Shown piece after piece: positions 1 to 7,164 of a stretch of 41,861 nt of DNA. The notes beneath the pieces were generated by a model. The model was not told the DNA's origin. It was given only the letters and a program-made list of their open reading frames with translations, and ran no database searches. Location: the NCBI GenBank assembly GCA_027306585.1, contig DAHUZJ010000017.1:1-41861 (forward strand), read 5' to 3'. Numbering within the stretch: the stretch's first letter is position 1; every line of letters starts with the position of its first letter. The DNA is from Acidimicrobiaceae bacterium (GTDB lineage Bacteria; Actinomycetota; Acidimicrobiia; Acidimicrobiales; RAAP-2). Position numbers and translations under genes: made by a program.

Positions 1-1323
1 GGCGGCGTAGTCGGCCCACGCCGCCTGCGCCTCCGTCTCCGGGGTGAACTCACCGGCCTCGCCGTAGTCGTAGGTGCCGATGTAGTTGCCTTCCTCGTCG
101 TAGGCGTGCTCGCCGAAGGCCTCGCGGTACTCCTCGGAGACCTCGCCACCTTCGGCCGCCTGCTTGATCGAGAGGCTGATGCGCCGACGCTGCAGGTCGA
201 TGTCGATGATCTTGACCCACAGCTCCTCGCCCGGGCTGACCACCTGCTCGGGCAGGTCGACGTGGTGGGCGGCCATCTCGGAGATGTGGACGAGCCCCTC
301 GATGCCGTCGCCCACCTGCACGAAGGCGCCGAAGGGCACGAGCTTGGTGATGCGGCCGTAGACCAGCTGGCCGACCTGGTGGGAGTCGGCGAACTCCTGC
401 CAGGGGTCCGTCTGGGTCGCCTTGAGCGACAGGCTGATGCGCTCCTTGTCGAGGTCGACGTCGAGCACCTCGACTGTGATCTCGTCGCCGACCTGCACCA
501 CCTGGGACGGGTGCTCGACGTGCTTCCAGCTGAGCTCGGAGACGTGCACGAGGCCGTCCATGCCGCCCAGGTCGACGAACGCGCCGAAGTTGACCACCGA
601 GGACACGGTGCCCCGCCGCCGTTCGCCGGGCTTGAGGTTGGCCAGGAAGTCGCCGCGCTGCTCCTTCTGGGCCTCCTCCAGCCACGCCCGGCGAGACAGC
701 ACCACGTTGTTCCGGTTGCGGTCGAGCTCGATGATCTTCGCCTCGATCACCCGCCCCACGTACGGCTGGAGCTCCCGCACCCGCCGCAGCTCGACGAGCG
801 ACGCCGGGAGGAACCCTCGCAGGCCGATGTCGACGATGAGGCCGCCCTTGACGACCTCGATGACCGGGCCGCGGACGACCTGGCCGCTCTCCTGCAGCTT
901 CTCGATGGTCGCCCACGCCCGCTCGTACTGGGCACGCTTCTTCGAGAGCACGAGGCGCCCTTCCTTGTCCTCCTTCTGGAGGACGAGGGCCTCGATGCGG
1001 TCGCCCAGGGCGACGATCTCGTGCGGGTCGACGTCGTTGCGGATGGACAGCTCTCGAGCCGGGATGACACCCTCGGACTTGAAGCCGATGTCCAGGAGCA
1101 CCTCGTCGCGGTCGATCTTGACGACCGTCCCCTCGACCAGGTCGCCGTCGTCGAACTCGACGATGGTGCCGGCCATGACGTCTTCGAGCGACTGCCCGAC
1201 GAGGTCGTCCTCGGTGACGGGTCGGGGGATGTAGTTGCCCTGCTCGTCGAAGGTCCCCATGTCCTCCGTGGAGAGGAGGGTGCCACGGGACGTGAGGAGG
1301 GCGGTCGGTCGCTCGTCGGACAT
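1..1323 (-). CDS. rpsA: 30S ribosomal protein S1 (3' end cut by window edge)
   Basis: Ribosomal protein S1 binds mRNA at the 30S subunit and helps initiate translation. I read 441 codons from the ATG at 1323 to the window edge with no stop, so the C-terminus is missing. Four S1 (OB-fold) repeats are visible at about residues 61-129, 148-212, 235-302 and 320-388. The last two carry the classic signatures VNFGAFVDLGGMDGLVHVSE and VPFGAFVQVGDGIEGLVHIS. The tail contains YDEEGNYIG, close to the YDEQGNYI tail of actinobacterial S1. A similar FDEQGNYIP lies in the N-terminal extension (residues 25-33). It lies downstream of polA on the same strand, as in Mycobacterium, after a 129-bp gap containing two hairpins. 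A purine-rich GAAAGAGAG precedes the start. Confidence 0.97.
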   Translation of the reverse strand, partial: MSDERPTALLTSRGTLLSTEDMGTFDEQGNYIPRPVTEDDLVGQSLEDVMAGTIVEFDDGDLVEGTVVKIDRDEVLLDIGFKSEGVIPARELSIRNDVDPHEIVALGDRIEALVLQKEDKEGRLVLSKKRAQYERAWATIEKLQESGQVVRGPVIEVVKGGLIVDIGLRGFLPASLVELRRVRELQPYVGRVIEAKIIELDRNRNNVVLSRRAWLEEAQKEQRGDFLANLKPGERRRGTVSSVVNFGAFVDLGGMDGLVHVSELSWKHVEHPSQVVQVGDEITVEVLDVDLDKERISLSLKATQTDPWQEFADSHQVGQLVYGRITKLVPFGAFVQVGDGIEGLVHISEMAAHHVDLPEQVVSPGEELWVKIIDIDLQRRRISLSIKQAAEGGEVSEEYREAFGEHAYDEEGNYIGTYDYGEAGEFTPETEAQAAWADYAA

Positions 1324-1343
1324 GGGCACTGCTCTCTTTCGTG

Positions 1344-1364
1344 GCGGGTGCCTCAGGCACCCGC
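1344..1364 (-). promoter_or_regulatory. Perfect 9-bp stem, 3-nt loop in the rpsA leader
   Basis: The arms at 1344-1352 and 1356-1364 are perfectly complementary (GCGGGTGCC with GGCACCCGC) around a 3-nt loop. The element sits 20 nt upstream of the rpsA ATG at 1323, just before the purine-rich ribosome-binding stretch. No T run follows on the minus strand, so it is not a textbook intrinsic terminator. S1 is known to autoregulate its translation in E. coli; a similar role here is only inferred from position. Confidence 0.5.
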
Positions 1365-1400
1365 TCGACGGTCGCGCCGGGACCGTCCGGTCGTCGTGCT

Positions 1401-1429
1401 GGACCTGGCCGCCGGCACCGGCCAGGTCC
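1401..1429 (-). promoter_or_regulatory. 11-bp hairpin between polA and rpsA
   Basis: The arms at 1401-1411 and 1419-1429 pair perfectly (GGACCTGGCCG with CGGCCAGGTCC) around a 7-nt loop. It begins 24 nt past the polA stop. There is no U-tract on the minus strand. A TAACCT hexamer (1438-1433) just upstream could be a -10 for rpsA, which would put this hairpin at the 5' end of the rpsA mRNA. It could instead be the 3' end of the polA transcript. The sequence does not decide between these. Confidence 0.45.
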
Positions 1430-1452
1430 TTCAGGTTACCGCACGTTGCCGG

Positions 1453-4449
1453 TCAACCGGCCTTGGCCGCCGCCCAGGAGCTCCCCCACGCCATCGACAC
1501 CGCCAGTGGGACCTCGAGCGGCACCGCCTGCGTCAGGGCGTCCTCGGTGAGCGCAGCGACCCGCGCCTCCTCCTCGGACGGCACCTCGACGATCACCTCG
1601 TCGTGCACCTGCAGCACCAGGCGGCCGGCCAGCCCCTCCCCCTCGAGGGCCTGGTCCAGGCGGACCAGCGCCGTCTTGAAGATGTCGGCTGCCAGGCCCT
1701 GGATCCCGGCGTTCATCGCCTGGCGCTCGGCCGCCTGGCGCTGGCGGTAGTCGCGGCTCCCCAGGTCGGGCAGCGGCCGCTTCCGGCCGAGGGCCGTCCT
1801 CGTGTAGCCGCGGGCACGGGCCTCGGCCACGGTGGCCTCCATGTAGGCCCGCACCAGGGGGAAGGCGGCGAAGTAGCGCTCGATGATCTCGTTCGCCTCC
1901 TCGACCCCCGTCGACAGCCGACGAGCCAGGCCGAACGCCTCCATGCCGTAGGCCAGTCCGTACGACACCATCTTCGCCCGGTCGCGCTGGGCCCTCGTGA
2001 CCTCCTCGGGGGGCACGCCGTACACCCCGGAGGCCACCCGTCGGTGCACGTCGGCACCGGTGCGGAAGGCCTCCACCAGCCCTGGGTCCCCAGAGAGGTG
2101 GGCGATGACCCGCAGCTCGACCTGGTCGTAGTCGGCGACGAGGAAGCGCCACCCCTCGGCGGGGACGAACGCCCGGCGGAAGCGCTGCCCGGCCTCCGTG
2201 CGGGTGGGGATGTTGTGCAGGTTGGGCCGCTCGGACGACAGCCGGCCCGTGCGCGCCACGGTCTGGCGGAAGGAAGCGTGGATGCGGCCGTCCGGGGCGA
2301 CCTCCGCCAGGAGGTTCTCGCCGTACGTCGAGCGCAGCTTCTCGAGCTCTCGATAGCGCAGGAGGGCGTCGACGATCGGGTGCGCGTCGCGCAGCGTCTC
2401 GAGCGTGGCGGCGTCCGTCGAGTACCCCGTCTTGGTCTTGCGCCCCGGTGCCAGCCCGAGCTCCTCGTAGAGGACGGCGCGCAGCTGCGGCGTGGAGTTG
2501 ACGTTGAACTCGTGCCCGGCCAGGCCGTGCACCTCGGCCATGAGCGTCTGGGTCTGGCTCGCCAGGTCGTCGGCGATCCGGCGGAGCTCGGCGGTGTCGA
2601 CCCGCACCCCGACGACCTCCATCCGGGCGAGGACCCGCACGAGGGGTCGCTCCACCTCGTCGTGGAGCGCCCCCAGTCCCTCGTCCTCGAGGCGACGGCG
2701 CAGGACCGGCACCACGGCCGCCGCCGTCTGCGCCTCCGCTGCCGCGGCCAAGGCCACCGCCTCGGTGTCGTCTTCGACGGGCGCGGTCTCGACGCTCAGG
2801 GTGAGCTGCCCGCCCCCGCCGGCACCCTTGGCGACGGCGTCACCCGCCTCGGCCGGGGCGGCGGCGTGCCCGCGGCCGGTGAGCGCCGCCAGCCCGTAGT
2901 CCCCGGTCGACGGATCGAGCAGGTAGGCGGCGACCTCGGTGTCCATGACGAGGTGGGTGCAGTCGATGCCCATGGGCAGGGACGCGCGGAGGAGCTCCTT
3001 CACGCCGTGACCGACCACCGGGGCCCGGGCCAGGAGCGTGGTCAGGCGGGACGCCACCTTGGTGTCGCCGAGGAGCGGTGCCGCCAGCCATGCGGCCTCG
3101 ACCTCGGTCCGTTGGCCGTGGCCCCCCGAGCCGTCGCCCGCTTGGCTGGCGGACCCCTGGTCGTGGCCAGACGCCACCAGGACGATCCCACGGAGCGGTG
3201 AGCGCCCCGGATCGCCCTCCCATCGAGCCGCCAGCGCGAGCAGGCCGTTGCCGCCCCCCGCCACGGCACCGGGCGGCGTGGCGGGGGCGAACCGCCTGTC
3301 CAGTGCCACGAGGGCCGCCAGGGCCGCTTCGACCGACGCCGGCATCGCCGGGACGACGGGGACCGGGACGGCGACCGCCGCCGCGCCCAAGGTGCCCACC
3401 GTCGCTCCTGCCCCGCCCGCGCCTGCCCCGCCGGTGGTCCCCGACGTCCCCCCGCCCGCCGCACGTGCGCCGGCGACGGCTCCGCCACCGTCGCCGGCGG
3501 CGTCGGGCAGGGCCGACCCGGCCGCCGGCGGCCCGAACCGCCCGTCGGCGAGGAGGGCGGTGGTCCGGCGCCACAGCGTCCGGAGCTCGTACTGCTCGTA
3601 GAGGTCCTTCACCGCCGCCAGGTCCCAACCGCCGAGCGTGAGGTCGTCGGGATGCATGTCGAGGCGCAGGTCGCGCACCAAGGGCGTGACGGCGGCGTTG
3701 GCCCGCACCTGGTCCACGTGCGCAGCGAGGTTGGCACGGAGCTTGGGCGTCAGGTCGTCCAGGTGGGCGTAGAGGGTGTCCAGGTCGCCGTAGTCGCGGA
3801 GCAGGCGCGCGGCCGTCTTGTCGCCGACGCCGGGGACCCCGGGCAGGTTGTCGGACTGGTCGCCCCGCAGAGCGGCGAGCAGCGGGTACCGGTCCGGCGG
3901 CAGCCCGGTACGCGCCACGATGCCGTCCTCGTCGTAGAGCGCGTAGTCGCTGACGCCCTTGCGGTTGTAGAGGACTCGGACGTGCGGGTCCTCGACCAGC
4001 TGGAAGCAGTCCCGGTCGCCGGTCACCACGACGACGTCGTGGCCACGGTCACGAGCCTCGGTGGCGAGGGTGGCGAGCACGTCGTCGGCCTCGTAGCCGG
4101 TGACACCCACGCACGGGACGTTGAGCGCTCCGAGCACGGCCCGGATCATGTCGAACTGCGGCACGAGGTCGTCGGGGGTCGCCGCCCGGCCGCCCTTGTA
4201 GTCGGCCACGAGGTCGTGGCGGAAGGTGTCGCCGGGAAGGTCGAAGGCGACCGCCAGCGCCCCTGGGCGGTGATCCCGGACCACGTTCACGAGCATCGAC
4301 ACGAACCCGAAGAGGGCGTTCGTCACGGTCCCGGTCGCCGTGCTCAGATCGGAGGGCAAGGCGAAGTACGCCCGGTAGGCGAGCGACATGGCGTCGAGGA
4401 GGAAGAGGGGCGCGGGCCCCTCGCCGCCCTCGCCCGCCGGCTCGGTCAC
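1453..4449 (-). CDS. polA: DNA polymerase I
   Basis: PolA fills gaps and removes RNA primers in replication and repair. The GTG start at 4449 gives 998 aa, longer than the usual 880-930. It was chosen because it begins 7 nt after the upstream regulator gene and just before the 5'-nuclease motif FLLDAMSLAYRAYF. Residues ~12-295 are the 5'-3' exonuclease (DRDCFQLVE, and the HhH element LPGVPGVGDKTAARLL). Residues ~300-400 are a Gly/Ala/Pro-rich insertion. A 3'-5' exonuclease-like fold follows (MDTEVAAYLLDPSTGDYGL); it looks non-canonical, as in many actinobacterial PolA proteins. The polymerase domain has motif A DYDQVELRVIAHLSGD (~770), motif B RAKMVSYGLAYGMEAFGLA and motif C VLQVHDEVIVEVP (~950). 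Confidence 0.97.
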   Translation of the reverse strand: MTEPAGEGGEGPAPLFLLDAMSLAYRAYFALPSDLSTATGTVTNALFGFVSMLVNVVRDHRPGALAVAFDLPGDTFRHDLVADYKGGRAATPDDLVPQFDMIRAVLGALNVPCVGVTGYEADDVLATLATEARDRGHDVVVVTGDRDCFQLVEDPHVRVLYNRKGVSDYALYDEDGIVARTGLPPDRYPLLAALRGDQSDNLPGVPGVGDKTAARLLRDYGDLDTLYAHLDDLTPKLRANLAAHVDQVRANAAVTPLVRDLRLDMHPDDLTLGGWDLAAVKDLYEQYELRTLWRRTTALLADGRFGPPAAGSALPDAAGDGGGAVAGARAAGGGTSGTTGGAGAGGAGATVGTLGAAAVAVPVPVVPAMPASVEAALAALVALDRRFAPATPPGAVAGGGNGLLALAARWEGDPGRSPLRGIVLVASGHDQGSASQAGDGSGGHGQRTEVEAAWLAAPLLGDTKVASRLTTLLARAPVVGHGVKELLRASLPMGIDCTHLVMDTEVAAYLLDPSTGDYGLAALTGRGHAAAPAEAGDAVAKGAGGGGQLTLSVETAPVEDDTEAVALAAAAEAQTAAAVVPVLRRRLEDEGLGALHDEVERPLVRVLARMEVVGVRVDTAELRRIADDLASQTQTLMAEVHGLAGHEFNVNSTPQLRAVLYEELGLAPGRKTKTGYSTDAATLETLRDAHPIVDALLRYRELEKLRSTYGENLLAEVAPDGRIHASFRQTVARTGRLSSERPNLHNIPTRTEAGQRFRRAFVPAEGWRFLVADYDQVELRVIAHLSGDPGLVEAFRTGADVHRRVASGVYGVPPEEVTRAQRDRAKMVSYGLAYGMEAFGLARRLSTGVEEANEIIERYFAAFPLVRAYMEATVAEARARGYTRTALGRKRPLPDLGSRDYRQRQAAERQAMNAGIQGLAADIFKTALVRLDQALEGEGLAGRLVLQVHDEVIVEVPSEEEARVAALTEDALTQAVPLEVPLAVSMAWGSSWAAAKAG

Positions 4450-4456
4450 GGCCCGC

Positions 4457-5110
4457 TCAGGGTCGGAGTGAGCCGTCGACGACCTCCCGGGCCACGTCGC
4501 GCATCCGGCGGCGAGTGCGCATGGCCGTCTGCTGCACGAAGGCGAACGCGTCCGGCTCGGACAGGCCGAGCTCCACGAGGACGCCCTTTGCCTCGTCGAC
4601 GACGCGGCGGGTGGCGATCTTGTCCTCGGCGAGGTCCGCCCCCCCTCGGCCGTCGGGCGTCGCGGGTCCGAGGGTGGCGAGCTCCTCGTCGATGGCCCAC
4701 TCCTGCCGGCATCGGGTGAGGACCTCGGCGACGGCCGGGAGCAGCTCCTCACGGCGGAACGGCTTCACCAGGTAGGTGGCCACGCCGGCGTCTCGAGCGT
4801 CCTCGATGAGGTCGCGCTGGCTGAACGCGGTCAGCACCATCACCGCCACGCGGTGGTTGGCGGTGATCTCCCGAGCGGCCCGGATGCCGTCCATCCCCGG
4901 CATCTTGAGGTCGAGGATGGCGAGGTCGGGCTGGGTGCGGGCAACCAGCTGGACGGCCTCGTCCCCCCGCGCCGTCTCGCCGACGACCTCGTAGCCGGCG
5001 GACACCAGGATCTCCTTGAGGTCGAGGCGGATGATCGCCTCGTCCTCGGCGATCACGACGCGGGTGGCATCGGCCACCCCGGCGCCCGGGGTGGCGGCCG
5101 AGGCGGTCAC
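4457..5110 (-). CDS. pdtaR: ANTAR-domain response regulator (PdtaR-like RNA-binding antiterminator)
   Basis: This 217-aa response regulator has a receiver domain (acidic pair E22-D23, phospho-acceptor Asp67 in LAILDLKMPGMDG, Lys116 in TYLVKPF) followed by a C-terminal ANTAR three-helix domain (~150-212, with VVDEAKGVLVELGLSE and AFVQQTAMRTRRRMRDVA). ANTAR proteins of this class bind paired RNA hairpins and block termination when phosphorylated. Mycobacterial PdtaR (Rv1626) also lies just upstream of polA and rpsA, which supports the symbol. The GTG start at 5110 overlaps the upstream stop (GTGA) and follows a G-rich stretch. A second in-frame GTG 11 codons on is possible. No cognate histidine kinase is adjacent. 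Confidence 0.88.
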   Translation of the reverse strand: MTASAATPGAGVADATRVVIAEDEAIIRLDLKEILVSAGYEVVGETARGDEAVQLVARTQPDLAILDLKMPGMDGIRAAREITANHRVAVMVLTAFSQRDLIEDARDAGVATYLVKPFRREELLPAVAEVLTRCRQEWAIDEELATLGPATPDGRGGADLAEDKIATRRVVDEAKGVLVELGLSEPDAFAFVQQTAMRTRRRMRDVAREVVDGSLRP

Positions 5111-5397
5111 CGGCGCCCCCCGACGTCGGCCAGCAGCTCGTCCTGGCGGTGCTCCAGCTGGTGCACGGTGTCCACCAGCGCCTGGCGGGCACGGTCCATG
5201 GCGTCGGCGTGCCGGCGCGCTTCGCTGTAGTCGTGCGCGGCGAGCGGGGTCTCCGCCACCAGTGCTCGGACCCGCGCGCCCTCGGCCTCCTCGACTACCA
5301 CCGCGAGCTGCTCGTCCAGGACGGCGAGCTCCTCGCGAGCGCGTACGAGGCGGGCGTGGACGTCTCTCAGGCGTCGCTCGACGAGGAACGGTTGCAT
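5107..5397 (-). CDS. Small coiled-coil protein leading the ANTAR-polA operon
   Basis: A 96-aa protein rich in Glu, Arg, Ala and Leu, with almost continuous helix and heptad-like spacing (ERRLRDVHARLVRAREELAV and ALVDTVHQLEHRQDELLADV). It has no membrane segment, cysteine or recognisable catalytic motif. Its TGA overlaps the GTG of the ANTAR regulator by 4 nt, so the two are probably translationally coupled. It is the first gene of the coiled-coil > ANTAR > polA run and has a clear TACAAT -10 element 9 nt upstream. I do not recognise a family. A partner or scaffold for the adjacent regulator is inference from coupling only. Confidence 0.75.
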   Translation of the reverse strand: MQPFLVERRLRDVHARLVRAREELAVLDEQLAVVVEEAEGARVRALVAETPLAAHDYSEARRHADAMDRARQALVDTVHQLEHRQDELLADVGGRR

Positions 5398-5406
5398 GGA
5401 CCGCCG

Positions 5407-5412
5407 ATTGTA
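5407..5412 (-). promoter_or_regulatory. TACAAT -10 element for the coiled-coil/ANTAR/polA operon
   Basis: TACAAT lies on the minus strand 9 nt before the ATG at 5397. Transcription would begin about 2 nt before the start codon, giving a nearly leaderless mRNA. No clear -35 box is visible. Confidence 0.55.
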
Positions 5413-5447
5413 GGCCTCCGGCCTCCGGACGGTCGCCCGCGACCGCG

Positions 5448-6608
5448 TCAGCGGTGCGACGGCCGCCAGACGGTCGCCGTCGTGACCGCCGCCAGGATCG
5501 CCCCGTCGGGTGTCCCGGCGATGCCCGGCGCCTGGGACAAGGGGACCCGTCCGCCCTTCGCTCCCGGGTACGGGAACGGGTCCACCGCCAGGTAGTCGCC
5601 CGGGTCCGAGAGGTCACCCGGCCACGCGAAGCCGTCGAGCGCCGCCAGGGCGGCGTTGGCCGAGCGGCCCAGGCCGGTCTCGAAGAGGCCACCCACGAAC
5701 GCCGGGATGCCCGCCACCCGGCAGCGTGCCACGGCGCGGCGGGCCGCCAACAGGCCGCCCAGCCGGGGGGGCTTGAGGCACGCGGCGCCACAGGCGTGGT
5801 ACCTCAGGGCGTCCACGACCCGGCGCACGGTGGAGAGGGACTCGTCCAGGCACACCGGCGTCGACAGCCGCGTGGCCAGCACAGCGTGGGCCGGAAGGTC
5901 GGCGGGGGGCAGCGGCTGCTCCACGCAGGCGATCTCGAGCTCGTCGAGAGCCACCAGGCGGGCGGCGTCGCGATCGTCCCCCGAGTCGAGCAGATAGCTT
6001 CCGTTGGCGTCGACCTGGAGGGGCAGATCCGGGTGGGCAGCCCGCACGGCGGCGACCGGCACGCGGTCCCACCCCGGCTCGATCTTGCACCGGACCCGGG
6101 CCGCCCCAGCGGCCGCCACACGGGCCACGTCCGCCACCAGGACCCCGACGTCGCGGTCTGCGGGGATGCCGACCAGCGCCCCGGCGGCGACGCCCCGGGC
6201 CGCCGTGGCCGGCGCCACGCCGAGCCGCTGCCACAGCGGCGTGCCGGTGGCCCGCAGCTCGGCATCGAGCACGGCCATCTCCAAGGTGGCGGCGATCAAG
6301 CGGCCAACCGGGCCGGCGTCGAAGAGCGACGCCACCTGGGCGGCCGGGGGCAGTTTCCCACCACGGGCACCGGCCGCGTCCGCCAGCCGGTCGGGGCCCA
6401 GCTGGGTCAGCACCGGCCACACGTCCTCGAGCGGGGGGTCGACCAAGGTGCCGCCAGGGAGCGCACCGCACTCACCCCAGCCGTCGGCCTCGTCGGTGAC
6501 CACCCGCACGAGCGCGACCGGGCGCTGTCGATGCGCCCCTTGGGCCGTGCCCACCGGACGGCGCAGCTCGAGCTCGAGCAGGCGGAGCTCGAGACCCTCG
6601 AGCCTCAT
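5448..6608 (-). CDS. menC: o-Succinylbenzoate synthase (enolase superfamily)
   Basis: MenC dehydrates SHCHC to o-succinylbenzoate in menaquinone synthesis. The ATG at 6608 gives 386 aa, starting MRLEGLELRLLELELRRPVG. An upstream in-frame start 11 codons earlier looks less natural. The enolase-superfamily barrel is clear: catalytic-base region VRCKIEPGWD (Lys175), metal ligands in QVDANGSY, VEQPL and LDES, the second Lys in CLKPPRLGG (Lys279), and GGLFETGLGRSANAAL near the end. The first Lys of the usual KxK motif is Arg, while the catalytic second Lys is kept. Some relatives are N-acylamino-acid racemases or promiscuous for both reactions. menG and an isochorismate synthase gene elsewhere in the window favour MenC. 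Confidence 0.88.
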   Translation of the reverse strand: MRLEGLELRLLELELRRPVGTAQGAHRQRPVALVRVVTDEADGWGECGALPGGTLVDPPLEDVWPVLTQLGPDRLADAAGARGGKLPPAAQVASLFDAGPVGRLIAATLEMAVLDAELRATGTPLWQRLGVAPATAARGVAAGALVGIPADRDVGVLVADVARVAAAGAARVRCKIEPGWDRVPVAAVRAAHPDLPLQVDANGSYLLDSGDDRDAARLVALDELEIACVEQPLPPADLPAHAVLATRLSTPVCLDESLSTVRRVVDALRYHACGAACLKPPRLGGLLAARRAVARCRVAGIPAFVGGLFETGLGRSANAALAALDGFAWPGDLSDPGDYLAVDPFPYPGAKGGRVPLSQAPGIAGTPDGAILAAVTTATVWRPSHR

Positions 6609-6628
6609 CGGGCCGGCGGGGGCGGCGG

Positions 6629-6634
6629 TAGGAT
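6629..6634 (+). promoter_or_regulatory. TAGGAT -10 element for tRNA-Leu
   Basis: TAGGAT ends 10 nt before the mature 5' end of the tRNA, a typical spacing for a short 5' precursor leader. The -35 region would overlap the divergent menC start. I see no good -35 match. Confidence 0.5.
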
Positions 6635-6644
6635 GCGCCACCCG

Positions 6645-6731
6645 GCCCGGATGGCGGAATCGGTAGACGCGGAGGCCTCAAAAGCCTTTGCCTGAAAGGG
6701 CGTGCGGGTTCGAGTCCCGCTCCGGGCACCA
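6645..6731 (+). tRNA. tRNA-Leu (anticodon CAA)
   Basis: The acceptor stem GCCCGGA (6645-6651) pairs with TCCGGGC (6721-6727), followed by A and an encoded CCA (6729-6731). The D-arm contains GGCGGAATCGGTAGACGC. The anticodon stem GAGGC/GCCTT encloses the loop CTCAAAA, giving anticodon CAA for UUG codons. A long variable arm typical of class II tRNAs (tRNA-Leu) precedes the T-arm GCGGGTTCGAGTCCCGC. Confidence 0.97.
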
Positions 6732-7164
6732 CCGTGGGACGGTTGCGCCCGACCACGACCACGGGGAAGGGCCTCGGCCCCCCGTGGCCACCCGGGACGG
6801 CCCGCGAAGGCCATGGTGCCCTGCAGCCCCGCCCGGGCCACGCCCTGCAGCCCCGCCGGGCGCCGGCGGATCCTCCTCCAGACGCTCACGCCATCGACCT
6901 CCCCGGTGGAGTATGGCCCGACCGCCCGGGGGTCGCGGTCTGGCTGCATGGCCCGGTGGGTCCGCCCGGTGCGCCGGGGCAGACGACCGCGGGTCCTGCG
7001 ACCCGAGCACCGGCCGGCCGAGGGGTCCTGGCGCCCGGCACGGCGAGGTGATGCTGACCCGGTGGTAATGCGACCCACCTCCGTAGGCCGTGCCAAACTT
7101 GGCGCCGGCGGCTCCCTGCCGCCTCGGGCGGAAGCCCGCTGCCTGGGGCTCGGAGAGGTCGGTC
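6732..7164 (+). other. Gene-free spacer between tRNA-Leu and fabD, with hairpins and a direct repeat
   Basis: This 433-bp stretch holds no convincing gene. It contains a hairpin at 6759-6787 (8-bp arms CCACGGGG/CCCCGTGG, 13-nt loop, no T run) that may end tRNA transcription. A perfect 16-bp direct repeat GCCCTGCAGCCCCGCC lies at 6818-6833 and 6842-6857. An inverted repeat GCCAA-AC-TTGGC lies at 7092-7103. A small GGAA-loop hairpin (7125-7138, CGGGC/GCCCG) lies in the presumed fabD leader. The fabD promoter must be here, but I cannot place it confidently. Confidence 0.6.

Noticed and set aside
106-3201. A very long plus-strand open frame (1031 codons) across the start of the window
   Set aside because: It is antisense to rpsA and polA, has a biased Val/Asp/Leu/His composition and no family motif, and runs across two clear genes. 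It is a high-GC shadow.
6759-6787. A classic intrinsic terminator after tRNA-Leu
   Set aside because: The 8-bp hairpin is real, but the loop is long and no T run follows, so I list it only as a possible end site.
7040-7164. A fatty-acid-responsive operator or riboswitch before fabD
   Set aside because: Only short hairpins and a GCCAA-AC-TTGGC repeat are visible. None matches a known FapR-type or riboswitch consensus that I can confirm.
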